Shown in pieces: positions 7,802 to 16,087 of a stretch of 64,000 nucleotides of DNA; the stretch's first letter is position 1, and each line of letters opens with the position of its first letter. Made by a program: the position numbers and the translations under genes. The notes under the pieces were generated by a model. The model did no database searches. It worked only from the letters and a program-made list of their open reading frames with translations, and was not told the DNA's origin. This stretch comes from Micromonospora ureilytica. Its GTDB lineage: Bacteria > Actinomycetota > Actinomycetes > Mycobacteriales > Micromonosporaceae. The DNA is taken from contig NZ_JADOTX010000001.1 of assembly GCF_015751765.1 (NCBI RefSeq), positions 372,001 through 436,000 of the forward strand, written 5' to 3'.

Positions 7802-10642
7802 ATGAGTGAGGCAGCCGCACCGGCGGGCGACATTCCCCCGTTCCGGTACACCGCGGCCCTGGCCGACGAGATCGAGATTCGTTGGCAGGACACCTGGGCG
7901 CGCGAGGGCACCTTCCACGCACCGAACCCGACCGGCCCGCTGGCCGACCCGACCCACCCCCGCGCCGGCGCGGAGAAGCTGTACGTGCTGGACATGTTCC
8001 CGTACCCCTCCGGGGCGGGCCTGCACGTCGGCCACCCGCTGGGCTACATCGGCACCGACTGCTACGCCCGCTACCAGCGGATGGCCGGCCGCAACGTGCT
8101 GCACGCGATGGGCTTCGACGCGTTCGGCCTGCCCGCCGAGCAGTACGCGGTGCAGACCGGCACCCACCCCCGGACCACCACTGTCGCGAACATCGAGCGG
8201 TACAAGGCGCAGCTGCGGCGCCTGGGGCTGGCCCACGACGAGCGCCGCTCGGTGGCCACCATCGACACCGACTTCTACCGCTGGACCCAGTGGATCTTCC
8301 TGCAGATCTTCAACTCCTGGTACGACCGCGACGCCGGCCGGGCCCGTCCTATCGCCGAGCTGATCGCCGAGTTCGAGGGCGGTAACCGGTCCACCCCGGA
8401 CGGCCGCGCCTGGGCCGAGCTGAGCGTCGCCGAGCGCCGCCAGGTCGTCGACGACCACCGCCTGGCGTACGTCTCGCAGGCGCCGGTCAACTGGTGCCCG
8501 GGGCTGGGCACCGTGCTGGCCAACGAGGAGGTCACCGCCGACGGCCGCTCCGACCGGGGCAACTTCCCGGTCTTCAAGCGCAACCTGAAGCAGTGGAAGA
8601 TGCGGATCACCGCGTACGGTGACCGGCTGCTGGACGACCTGGACAGCCTGGACTGGCCCGAGCCGATCAAGCTGATGCAGCGCAACTGGATCGGCCGCTC
8701 CACGGGCGCCCACATCGACTTCCCGACCAGCGCGGCGCCGGTGCGGGTGTTCACGACCCGCCCGGACACCGTCTTCGGCGCCACCTACATGGTGCTGGCG
8801 CCCGAGCACGAGCTGGTCGACACGCTGGCGCCGGGAACCTGGCCGAACGGCACGAGGGACGCCTGGACCGGCGGGCACGCCAGCCCCCGGGAGGCCGTCG
8901 AGGCGTACCGCAAGGCGGCGGCCGCCAAGACCGACGTCGAGCGGCAGTCCGACACCAAGGAGAAGACCGGCGTCTTCATCGGCGCGTACGCCACCAACCC
9001 GGTCACCGGCGGGCAGATCCCGATCTTCATCGCGGACTACGTGCTGGCCGGCTACGGCACCGGCGCGATCATGGCGGTGCCGGCGCAGGACGAGCGGGAC
9101 TGGGCGTTCGCCGAGGTCTTCGAGCTGCCCATCGTCCGTACCGTGCAGCCGGCGGAGGGCTTCGACGGCAAGGCGTACACCGGGGACGGTCCGGCGATCA
9201 ACAGCGCCGCGCCCGAGCGCGGCCTGGACCTGAACGGCCTGGGGGTCGCCGACGCCAAGGCGGCGATCATCGCCTGGCTGGAGGCGAACGGGCACGGCAC
9301 CGGCGCGGTGACCTACCGGCTGCGCGACTGGCTGTTCTCCCGGCAGCGGTACTGGGGCGAGCCGTTCCCGATCGTCTACGACGAGACCGGCGCGGCCATC
9401 GCCCTGCCGGAGGAGATGCTGCCTGTCGAGCTGCCGGAGGTGGACGACTTCTCCCCGAAGACGTTCGACGCCGACGACGCCAACAGCAACCCGGAGACCC
9501 CGCTGTCGCGGCGGCACGACTGGGTCGAGGTCGAACTGGACCTGGGTGACGGGCCGAAGCGCTACACCCGGGAAACCAACGTGATGCCGCAGTGGGCGGG
9601 CTCCTGCTGGTACGAGCTGCGCTACCTGGACCCGACCAACAGTGAGCGGTTCGTCGACGCGGAGAACGAGCGGTACTGGATGGGCCCGCGCGCCGAGGGT
9701 GACTGCGGGGGCACCGACCTGTACGTCGGTGGCGCCGAGCACGCCGTGCTGCACCTGCTGTACGCGCGGTTCTGGCACAAGGTGCTGTTCGACCTGGGGC
9801 ACGTGTCGTCGTTCGAGCCGTTCCGCAAGTTGTTCAACCAGGGCATGATCCAGGCGTACGCGTACACCGACTCGCGCGGCAGCTACGTGCAGGCCGAGGA
9901 GGTCTTCGAGCGCGACGGCGCCTACTACGTGGGCGATCTGGCGGTCAACCGCGAGTACGGCAAGATGGGCAAGTCGCTGAAGAACGTGGTGACCCCCGAC
10001 GACATGTGCGCCGCCTACGGCGCGGACACCTTCCGGGTGTACGAGATGTCGATGGGCCCGCTGGAGGTGTCCCGACCCTGGGAGACCCGGGCGGTGGTCG
10101 GTTCGTACCGGTTCCTGCAGCGGGTGTGGCGGGTCGTCGTCGACGAGCAGACCGGCGACCTGCGGGTCACCGAGGACCCGGCCGACGAGGCGACCCGCCG
10201 GCTGCTGCACAAGGTGATCGACGGGGTCCGTGGCGACATGGACGACATCCGGTTCAACACCGCGATCGCCAAGCTGATCGAGCTGACCAACGGGCTGACC
10301 CGCCTGTCGGCCACGCCTCGCGAGGTGGCCGAGCCGCTGGTGCTGATGGTGGCGCCATTCGCCCCGCACCTGGCCGAGGAGCTGTGGCGCAAGCTGGGCC
10401 ACGACACCTCGCTGACGTACGCGGACTTCCCGACCGCCGATCCGGCGCTGCTGGTGGCCGACACGGTGACCTACCCGGTGCAGGTCAACGGCAAGGTCCG
10501 TGGCCGCATCGAGGTCCCCGCCGACGCCTCCGAGGAGGCCGTTCGCGCGGCCGCCCTGGACGCGGTGGCGGCGACCCTGAACGGCAAGGAACCCCGCAAG
10601 GTCATCGTGGTCAAGGGCCGGATGGTCTCGGTCGTCGCCTGA
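7802..10642 (+). CDS. leuS: Leucyl-tRNA synthetase
   Basis: 946 aa. Charges tRNA-Leu with leucine. ATG 7802 was chosen because GAGGAGAG lies 3-10 nt upstream; the frame stays open further back through the attenuator, but that is not coding. The class I signature is H75-V-G-H78 and the KMSKS loop is K721-M-G-K-S725. The CP1 editing domain lies between (about 240-440), with T-T-R-P-D-T-V-F-G visible. The length fits bacterial LeuRS with a small actinobacterial insertion after the HIGH region. Expression is probably attenuated by leucine supply through the upstream leader. GAAGC is repeated three times at 7775-7790, just before the ribosome site. Confidence 0.98.
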   Translation: MSEAAAPAGDIPPFRYTAALADEIEIRWQDTWAREGTFHAPNPTGPLADPTHPRAGAEKLYVLDMFPYPSGAGLHVGHPLGYIGTDCYARYQRMAGRNVLHAMGFDAFGLPAEQYAVQTGTHPRTTTVANIERYKAQLRRLGLAHDERRSVATIDTDFYRWTQWIFLQIFNSWYDRDAGRARPIAELIAEFEGGNRSTPDGRAWAELSVAERRQVVDDHRLAYVSQAPVNWCPGLGTVLANEEVTADGRSDRGNFPVFKRNLKQWKMRITAYGDRLLDDLDSLDWPEPIKLMQRNWIGRSTGAHIDFPTSAAPVRVFTTRPDTVFGATYMVLAPEHELVDTLAPGTWPNGTRDAWTGGHASPREAVEAYRKAAAAKTDVERQSDTKEKTGVFIGAYATNPVTGGQIPIFIADYVLAGYGTGAIMAVPAQDERDWAFAEVFELPIVRTVQPAEGFDGKAYTGDGPAINSAAPERGLDLNGLGVADAKAAIIAWLEANGHGTGAVTYRLRDWLFSRQRYWGEPFPIVYDETGAAIALPEEMLPVELPEVDDFSPKTFDADDANSNPETPLSRRHDWVEVELDLGDGPKRYTRETNVMPQWAGSCWYELRYLDPTNSERFVDAENERYWMGPRAEGDCGGTDLYVGGAEHAVLHLLYARFWHKVLFDLGHVSSFEPFRKLFNQGMIQAYAYTDSRGSYVQAEEVFERDGAYYVGDLAVNREYGKMGKSLKNVVTPDDMCAAYGADTFRVYEMSMGPLEVSRPWETRAVVGSYRFLQRVWRVVVDEQTGDLRVTEDPADEATRRLLHKVIDGVRGDMDDIRFNTAIAKLIELTNGLTRLSATPREVAEPLVLMVAPFAPHLAEELWRKLGHDTSLTYADFPTADPALLVADTVTYPVQVNGKVRGRIEVPADASEEAVRAAALDAVAATLNGKEPRKVIVVKGRMVSVVA

Positions 10643-10656
10643 CCCCGCCCTCCAAC

Positions 10657-10735
10657 CCCCGCGATCTTGCACTTTCTGTCGTCGACTTACCCCCTTCGAG
10701 GGGAATGTCGGTGCAGAAAGTGCAAGATCGCGGGG
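10657..10735. repeat. Large inverted repeat with 22-bp perfect arms after leuS
   Basis: The arms at 10657-10678 and 10714-10735 are exact reverse complements (CCCCGCGATCTTGCAC... and its mirror). The 35-nt loop holds a small CCCCT-TCG-AGGGG hairpin. It sits between the leuS stop and the convergent minus-strand gene and could end both transcripts. The conserved core around GCGATCTTGC looks like a dispersed intergenic element rather than an ordinary terminator. Confidence 0.8.
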
Positions 10736-10747
10736 TGGGTCGTCGGG

Positions 10748-11431
10748 TTAGACGGGCATGGTGCGGCGGCGGCGTTCGGCGCGCCACCACTTGTGGACGA
10801 GGACCAGGCTGGCGATCAGGCCCAGGCTGGCCGGGGCGGCGGCGTACCAGTTGACGTGGCCGGGGGAGCTGACCGCCGCGCCGATCGCCGCGTACCCGAA
10901 GGCGGTCGGCGCGGACGCGATCACGCTGCCGGCCAGGAACGGCAGCACCCGTGCGCCGGTCGTGCCGTAGCCGTAGCTGACCAGCCCGAAGCCGGCGATC
11001 GGCAGCAGCCGGACGGTGACCACACCGAGCACGCTCTGCCGGGCGAACCAGCCGTCGAGGCGGGCCAGGCGACCGCGAACCCGTTCGGCCACGAACTCCC
11101 GACCGAGCAACCGGCCGACAGTGAACCCGATCGCCGCGGCCACCAGCGCGGCGCCCAGGGCGTACGCGGCACCCTCCACGGGACCGAAGATCGCGCCCGC
11201 GGCAAGCGTGATGAAGGTCCGGGGCACCAGCGCGACAAGCAGCAGCGCGCCCCCGAGGATCGCCGCCACCGGGGCGAGGTCGCCCAGCCGGTCGGCGACC
11301 AGCGGCAGCTGCGCCGGGTCCGGCCGGGGCACCAGGAGCAGCAGTAGCCCGCACCCGCCGATCAGCAGCACGAGCAGGGCGAACCGCGCGGCCGACGGCT
11401 GCCGGAGCAGCCGCCGGACGGCACGGATCAT
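10748..11431 (-). CDS. TVP38/TMEM64 (DedA-like) membrane protein
   Basis: 227 aa. ATG 11431 overlaps the gatD stop (ATGA), fixing the start; longer readings would run inside gatD. About six membrane helices are visible. The conserved core is readable as A-A-G-A-I-F-G-P-V-E-G and R-L-L-P-I-A-G-F-G-L-V-S-Y-G-Y-G (SNARE-associated/VTT domain with G-x-x-x-G turns). Proteins of this superfamily include DedA and TMEM41B lipid scramblases. A role in moving polyprenyl or glycerophospholipid carriers would suit its place behind the peptidoglycan-modifying murT-gatD pair, but that is inference. Confidence 0.88.
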   Translation of the reverse strand: MIRAVRRLLRQPSAARFALLVLLIGGCGLLLLLVPRPDPAQLPLVADRLGDLAPVAAILGGALLLVALVPRTFITLAAGAIFGPVEGAAYALGAALVAAAIGFTVGRLLGREFVAERVRGRLARLDGWFARQSVLGVVTVRLLPIAGFGLVSYGYGTTGARVLPFLAGSVIASAPTAFGYAAIGAAVSSPGHVNWYAAAPASLGLIASLVLVHKWWRAERRRRTMPV

Positions 11432-12147
11432 GCCCGGGCGGCGGCCACCGCGGAGCGGCGCTCGTTGCGGAGCCGGTCCGACCAGGTGTCGTCCAACGGC
11501 GGGAGCTGGTGTGCCCCGGTGGCCCAGCGCAGCAGCAGGTCGGCCAGGGCCGGGTTGCGAGCCAGCGCCGGCCCGTGCGAGTAGGTGCCCAACAGCTTGC
11601 CGCGCCACGCGCCCTCGGTGGCGCCGTCGTTGCCCACCCCGGCGGTGACCCGGGCCAGCGGGGAGACCTCCGGGCCGAGGTGGGTGCGGCCGCCGTGGTT
11701 CTCGAAGCCGGTCAGCGGCGGCAGGCCCAGCCGAGGGTCGATCTCACCGGCCAGCTCGCCCACGGCCCGGCTCTCGCCCCGGTCGGACTGCAGGTCGAGC
11801 AACTCCAGCCCGCGGCACTGCACGCCCTTGGCGAAGAACGAGGTGCCGAGCAGTTGGTAGCCGGCGCAGACGCCGAACACGACCGAGCCCTGGGCGACCG
11901 CGCGGTGCAGGCCGCCGTCGGCGAGCAGCCGCTGGGCGCCGAGCGCCTGCGGGCCGTCCTCGCCACCGCCGACCAGGTAGATGTCGGCGGTCGCGGGCAG
12001 CCGCTGGTCGGAGCGGACCTCCAGCACCTCGACAGGCATCCCGCGTTGACGGGCCCGGCGGGCGAGGATCAGGGCGTTGCCCCGGTCTCCGTAGGTGGAG
12101 AGCAGGTCGGGGTAGATCCAGACGATGCGCAGACTCTCAGATGACAC
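11428..12147 (-). CDS. gatD: Lipid II isoglutaminyl synthase, glutamine amidotransferase subunit GatD
   Basis: 239 aa. Supplies ammonia from glutamine so that MurT can amidate the alpha-carboxyl of D-Glu in lipid II, giving D-iso-glutamine. The class I amidotransferase fold (CobB/CobQ-like) has the nucleophile C94 in F-G-V-C94-A-G-Y-Q-L-L-G and H191 in T-Y-S-H191-G-P-A-L. Start GTG 12147 overlaps the 3' end of murT by 11 nt, so the two are translationally coupled. An ATGA overlap links it to the next gene. The pair is typical of Gram-positives with amidated stem peptides. Confidence 0.93.
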   Translation of the reverse strand: MSSESLRIVWIYPDLLSTYGDRGNALILARRARQRGMPVEVLEVRSDQRLPATADIYLVGGGEDGPQALGAQRLLADGGLHRAVAQGSVVFGVCAGYQLLGTSFFAKGVQCRGLELLDLQSDRGESRAVGELAGEIDPRLGLPPLTGFENHGGRTHLGPEVSPLARVTAGVGNDGATEGAWRGKLLGTYSHGPALARNPALADLLLRWATGAHQLPPLDDTWSDRLRNERRSAVAAARA

Positions 12148-13399
12148 GGTCCAACTCCGCTCGGATGTCCTGGAACGCGGTGTAGTTCGCGATGACCTCC
12201 AGCCGCCCGGGCGGGACCGACCGGAGCGCGTCGTCGAACGTGCGGACGTGCTGGAACGGGACGTCGTTGACGTCCAGCCGGACAGCCAGGTCGTACGCCC
12301 GGTCGCCGGTGATCAACACCTGTCGGCCGCGGAGCGGGGCGAAGTCGACGTCGTACAGCCAGGAGGTGTCCAGACCGTCGGGGTCGCGCGCGTTGATGGA
12401 GAGCAGGGTCGGCGCGTCGTCGGCCATGTCGAACGCCTCCAGCCAACTGGCCGGGTTCTTGGCCAGCAGCAGCCGGATGTTGCGCCCGTCCTTGTCGACC
12501 TGCGCGTAGCGGCCGGCCACCGAGGTGACGATGCCGAGGCGGGACACCGCGTCGACCGGGCGGACGCCGAACTCGGCGGCCACCGCCAGCGCGGTCGCCG
12601 CGTTGCCGAGGTTGACCTTGCCGGGCAGTTGGAGGGAGACCTTGTGCCAGGCGCCGGTGGGGTCGAGCACGCCCTCGTCCTCGACGACCCAGTGCGGCTC
12701 CGGTCGGCGCAGCGGGCAGCCGGTGCACCACCACTGCTCGCCGGAGCGCTGGATCGTGGAGCCGCACTCCGGGCAGACCCAGGAGTCGTCGTGCCAGCGT
12801 TGGCCGGCACTGAACCACGTCACGTGCGGTGGCTTGATGCCCCGGGCGGGGTCGCCCGGCGGTGTGGCGGCCCACACCACCAGCGGGTCGTCGGCGTTGG
12901 CCACCACCCGTACGTCGGTGTGCCGGACCAGCGCCGCGCGCCAGAGCTGCGCCATCATGGCGACCTCCTTGGCGCGGTCGAGCTGGTCGCGGGAGAGGTT
13001 CAGCAGTGCGACCACGTGTGGCTCGGTCGCCTCCAGCACCTGGGCGAGGTAGTGCTCGTCGACCTCCAGCACCGCGTACGGGGTGCTGCCGGCCTTGGCC
13101 AGCGCCGAGGTGTGCCCGCTGGGCATGTTGGCGCCGAACGAGTTGGTGGCGACCCGGCCGAGCACGCCGACCGCGGCGGAGGTCAACCGGGTGGTGGTGG
13201 TCTTGCCGTTGGTGCCGGAGACGAGCGCGATCGCGCGCCCGGCCGACAGGTGGGCCAGCAGGTCCGGGTCGATCTTCAGGCCGATCCATCCGCCGATCAC
13301 CGAACCGTCGCCACGGCCGGCGGCCCGGGAGAGCGCCGCGGCGGTCCGTGACACGGAGCTGGCCACCTTGGCCCGTAGGGGCATTTTCGCGTCCGTCAC
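12137..13399 (-). CDS. murT: Lipid II isoglutaminyl synthase, Mur-ligase subunit MurT
   Basis: 420 aa from GTG 13399. Mur-ligase-like ATPase that activates the D-Glu alpha-carboxylate of lipid II. The P-loop is [12 protein letters not shown] zinc ribbon with two C-x2-C knuckles (C-P-E-C and C-T-G-C, 14 residues apart) is inserted in the central domain, as in known MurT proteins. GTG 13399 was preferred to ATG 13384 because TAACCT ends 7 nt before it and neither start has a clear ribosome site, which suggests a leaderless mRNA. First gene of the murT-gatD-TVP38 operon, divergent from mraZ. Confidence 0.92.
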   Translation of the reverse strand: MTDAKMPLRAKVASSVSRTAAALSRAAGRGDGSVIGGWIGLKIDPDLLAHLSAGRAIALVSGTNGKTTTTRLTSAAVGVLGRVATNSFGANMPSGHTSALAKAGSTPYAVLEVDEHYLAQVLEATEPHVVALLNLSRDQLDRAKEVAMMAQLWRAALVRHTDVRVVANADDPLVVWAATPPGDPARGIKPPHVTWFSAGQRWHDDSWVCPECGSTIQRSGEQWWCTGCPLRRPEPHWVVEDEGVLDPTGAWHKVSLQLPGKVNLGNAATALAVAAEFGVRPVDAVSRLGIVTSVAGRYAQVDKDGRNIRLLLAKNPASWLEAFDMADDAPTLLSINARDPDGLDTSWLYDVDFAPLRGRQVLITGDRAYDLAVRLDVNDVPFQHVRTFDDALRSVPPGRLEVIANYTAFQDIRAELDRVI

Positions 13400-13406
13400 G
13401 CGAGCG

Positions 13407-13412
13407 AGGTTA
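13407..13412 (-). promoter_or_regulatory. -10 box for leaderless murT
   Basis: TAACCT on the minus strand lies 7 nt before GTG 13399, with no Shine-Dalgarno sequence in between. Confidence 0.5.
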
Positions 13413-13551
13413 CCGGACCGCCGGCCCCACCAGATCGCCGCCGACTGTGAACCGTTCGGCCGTGGTGGCTGCGCGGGCGGCCGGGTCGGTGTCACCCGGA
13501 CGGAGTCGATCTATGTCGGAAAGCGGACCACGCCGAGGGGCGGTCGGAGCC

Positions 13552-13567
13552 CTCCACTCCGCTCCAC
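13552..13567 (-). promoter_or_regulatory. Two GTGGAG boxes on the minus strand
   Basis: CTCCAC at 13552-13557 and 13562-13567 read as GTGGAG on the minus strand with a 10-bp period. This is the same motif and spacing as the MraZ-type boxes 70 bp downstream on the plus strand. It lies in the murT-mraZ divergent region. Confidence 0.45.
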
Positions 13568-13623
13568 CCCTTGTGACGTGCGGTTTTGTCGCCGGGTCAG
13601 CCGCGCCACGCGGGCGAATTTGG

Positions 13624-13651
13624 TTGCGGGTGGAGGGAAGTGGAGTAGAGT
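13624..13651 (+). promoter_or_regulatory. mraZ (dcw operon) promoter
   Basis: TTGCGG (13624-13629), a 16-nt spacer and TAGAGT (13646-13651) fit a sigma-A promoter. It gives a leader of about 80 nt. The MraZ boxes overlap the spacer and -10, which suits autorepression. The rest of the 13413-13739 intergenic region shows no gene. Confidence 0.6.
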
Positions 13652-13669
13652 GGGGACCAATGGTGAGGC
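13630..13669 (+). promoter_or_regulatory. Tandem MraZ binding boxes
   Basis: Four copies in exact 10-bp register: GTGGAGGGAA, GTGGAGTAGA, GTGGGGACCA and a weaker ATGGTGAGGC. MraZ octamers bind tandem GTGG/TGGG-type repeats spaced one helical turn apart upstream of mraZ. These match that pattern and cover the promoter. Confidence 0.75.
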
Positions 13670-13739
13670 CGGGAGGGCTCACCGGCCCGGGGGGTCAGCG
13701 GCGCCGCGAACGCCGCTCAGGGGCGAGGGGGTTGGGCCG

Positions 13740-14171
13740 ATGTTTCTCGGCACCCACACTCCGCGCCTGGACGAAAAGGGCCGGTTGATCCTTCCGGCCA
13801 AGTTTCGGGATGAGCTGGCGGGGGGTGTCGTGGTCACCAAAGGGCAGGAGCGCTGCCTCTACGTCTTCCCGACCCCTGAGTTCCAGCGGATCGCGGAGCA
13901 GTTGCGCGCACAGCCGATGACACACAAGGCGGCCCGGGCCTACAGCCGGGTCTTCTTCGCCAGCGCGCACGACGAGGTTCCGGACAAGCAGGGTCGGGTG
14001 ACCATTCCGGCCCACCTGCGGGCCTATGCAGCGCTCGACCGCGAGTTGGTGGTGATCGGCGCGAGCACGCGGGTGGAGATCTGGGACAAGGTCGCCTGGG
14101 AGACCTACCTCGCCGACAGCGAAGACGACTTCGCCGACATCGAGGAGGGGGTGCTGCCCGGCGGTCTGTAG
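13740..14171 (+). CDS. mraZ: Transcriptional regulator MraZ
   Basis: 143 aa. ATG 13740 follows GGGCGAGGGGG. Two SpoVT-AbrB-like half-domains each carry the D-x-K-G-R motif: [14 protein letters not shown] (about residues 10-23) and [14 protein letters not shown] (about 80-93). The family forms ring octamers that bind tandem repeats upstream of mraZ and control the division and wall cluster. Such boxes are present in its own promoter here. The C-terminus is acidic, as in other actinobacterial MraZ proteins. Confidence 0.97.
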   Translation: MFLGTHTPRLDEKGRLILPAKFRDELAGGVVVTKGQERCLYVFPTPEFQRIAEQLRAQPMTHKAARAYSRVFFASAHDEVPDKQGRVTIPAHLRAYAALDRELVVIGASTRVEIWDKVAWETYLADSEDDFADIEEGVLPGGL

Positions 14172-14377
14172 GGCGGTAACGGCGCCCGACGTACTGCGAG
14201 ATCTCCAGCCGCTTTCGAGTTCCTGGCATCACTTCCCCGGTGCCAGGCGCACGATCCAGTCATTGGGCGACGGTCCGGTGTCAGGCGGGAGCGGATGGGG
14301 ATCTGGCGGTACGACGGCAGCGCCGTCCGACGACAGGCGCACGAGAAGAACGGACGTTTCAACCAGTGGGGGTCAAC

Positions 14378-15418
14378 ATGGGGGAGTTGCGCGGCACGCA
14401 CGTGCCGGTGCTGCTCGAGCGGTGCCTCGAGCTGCTGGCCCCCGCGCTGGGTCGAGGCGGCCGGACGGTCTACGTCGACGCGACGCTCGGTCTGGCCGGG
14501 CACGCGGAGGCGGTGCTTGAGGCGCATCCGGAGACGGTCCTGATCGGGCTCGACCGGGACACCGAGGCGCTCGCCCACGCGCGGGTCCGACTGGCCCGGT
14601 TCGCCGATCGGGTGCACCTGGAGCACGCCGTCTACGACGAGTTGCCGGACGTGCTGGACCGGCTGGGCTATCCGGCCATCGACGGCATCCTGTTCGACCT
14701 GGGTGTCTCGTCGTTGCAGCTGGACGCGCCCGACCGCGGGTTCGCGTACGCCCAGGACGCGCCGCTGGACATGCGGATGGACCAGACCCGGGGGGTGACC
14801 GCCGAAGAGGTGGTCAACACGTACGGGCATCCGGACCTGGCCCGGGTGCTGCGGGTCTACGGCGAGGAGAAGTTCGCCGGTCGGATCGCCTCGGCGATCA
14901 TCCGGCAGCGGGAGCGGGCCCGGATCACCTCGTCCGCGCTCCTGGCGGAGTTGGTTCGGGACTCGATCCCGGCACCAGCCCGACGAACGGGTGGGCACCC
15001 GGCAAAGAGAACGTTTCAGGCTTTACGGATCGAGGTAAACAGAGAGCTGGCAGCGCTGGAGACAGCGTTGCCATCGGCACTCGACGCACTGACCGTGGGC
15101 GGTCGCATGGTGGTCCTGTCCTACCACTCGCTGGAGGACAGGCTCACCAAGGCGGCCCTCACGGACCGGGTCCGCAGTAAGGGCCCGATCGACCTCCCGG
15201 TCGAGCTTCCCGGGTCCGGTCCGACGTTCCGGCTGCTCAGCCGGGGCGCCGAACTGCCGGGGGAGGCGGAGGTCGCCGTGAACCCGCGGGCCGCCTCGGT
15301 GCGGCTGCGGGCCGCGGAGCGACTCGACCCGAACGCGACAGAGCAGGGGCGGACCGACCGCGAACGGTCTCGCCGACGGGTGAAGGGAATGCACCAACCG
15401 GGCACCGGGTCCGCCTGA
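14378..15418 (+). CDS. rsmH: 16S rRNA (cytosine-1402-N4)-methyltransferase
   Basis: 346 aa. SAM-dependent methyltransferase acting on C1402 in the decoding centre of 16S rRNA. Visible motifs are H-V-P-V-L-L at the N-terminus, the SAM-binding D-A-T-L-G-L-A-G-H region (about residues 30-38), [15 protein letters not shown], and [14 protein letters not shown] near the C-terminus. ATG 14378 is preceded by GTGGGGG at 5 nt. The gap 14172-14377 after mraZ is 206 nt with no gene seen, longer than usual for this pair, and could hold a second promoter. Confidence 0.97.
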   Translation: MGELRGTHVPVLLERCLELLAPALGRGGRTVYVDATLGLAGHAEAVLEAHPETVLIGLDRDTEALAHARVRLARFADRVHLEHAVYDELPDVLDRLGYPAIDGILFDLGVSSLQLDAPDRGFAYAQDAPLDMRMDQTRGVTAEEVVNTYGHPDLARVLRVYGEEKFAGRIASAIIRQRERARITSSALLAELVRDSIPAPARRTGGHPAKRTFQALRIEVNRELAALETALPSALDALTVGGRMVVLSYHSLEDRLTKAALTDRVRSKGPIDLPVELPGSGPTFRLLSRGAELPGEAEVAVNPRAASVRLRAAERLDPNATEQGRTDRERSRRRVKGMHQPGTGSA

Positions 15419-15478
15419 TCCGTGGGGGGTCAGGGGCACCGGGGACGGCAGAGGGACGGATGTTGAGGGGGAGGGGAC

Positions 15479-16084
15479 ATGAGCATTGACAAGCGCGACC
15501 GCCGGGACGTCACCGGCGGCGGGCAGCGCGCACCGCGGTCGGGGGGCCGGACCGCGGCGGAGCGGGCTCCGCGCCTCGGGAACGGTACGCCACGCATCGA
15601 TCGAGTGAAGCAGCAGGGGGAGACTCGCGCCCGGGGGGCGCGCGAGTTCCCGACCCAGGGCACCGCCGCGCTGCGGCCGGTGGAGAAGGCGGCCAGCGCC
15701 ACCAGCGCGCGCCCGCCGCGGCTGCGGGTGGCGCCGCCGCCGCCGATCTCGGTGCCGCGTGCGCCGTTCGCGGCGCTGATCGTGGTGCTGGTGGTCGGTG
15801 GGGTGCTGGGCATCCTGGCGGTCAACACCAAGATCAATGAGAACGCGTTCCGGCTGGAGCGGTTGCAGCAGCAGCAGGCTCGACTGGACCTGGAGAAGCA
15901 GCAACTGGACAAGCAGATCGCCGACGCCGAGGCGCCGGGCAACCTGACCGCCAACGCGAAGCGGCTGGGCCTGGTCGACGCTGGCGAGCCGGGCTACATC
16001 CGGCTGCCGGACGGCAAGACCATCGGTGTGCCGCAGCCGGCGGACGGCCAGCCGTCGGTGACCAGCCAGGGTGCGGGAGGCTGA
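15479..16084 (+). CDS. ftsL: Cell division protein FtsL
   Basis: 201 aa, ATG after GAGGGGAC. A long basic, disordered cytoplasmic N-terminus (about residues 1-95) is followed by one membrane helix (about 96-118), then a leucine-zipper-like coiled coil rich in Gln/Leu (about 120-150) and a short periplasmic tail. This bitopic layout, between rsmH and ftsI, identifies FtsL, which with FtsB/DivIC and FtsQ activates FtsWI. The N-terminal extension is longer than in proteobacterial FtsL but usual for actinomycetes. Sequence conservation is weak, so the call rests on topology and position. Confidence 0.88.
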   Translation: MSIDKRDRRDVTGGGQRAPRSGGRTAAERAPRLGNGTPRIDRVKQQGETRARGAREFPTQGTAALRPVEKAASATSARPPRLRVAPPPPISVPRAPFAALIVVLVVGGVLGILAVNTKINENAFRLERLQQQQARLDLEKQQLDKQIADAEAPGNLTANAKRLGLVDAGEPGYIRLPDGKTIGVPQPADGQPSVTSQGAGG

Positions 16085-16087
16085 CCG

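Noticed and set aside
7670..10672. 1000-codon open frame antisense to leuS
   Set aside because: It mirrors the GC-rich third positions of leuS; its translation is Arg/Gly/Val/His-rich with no domain, and leuS has complete motifs.
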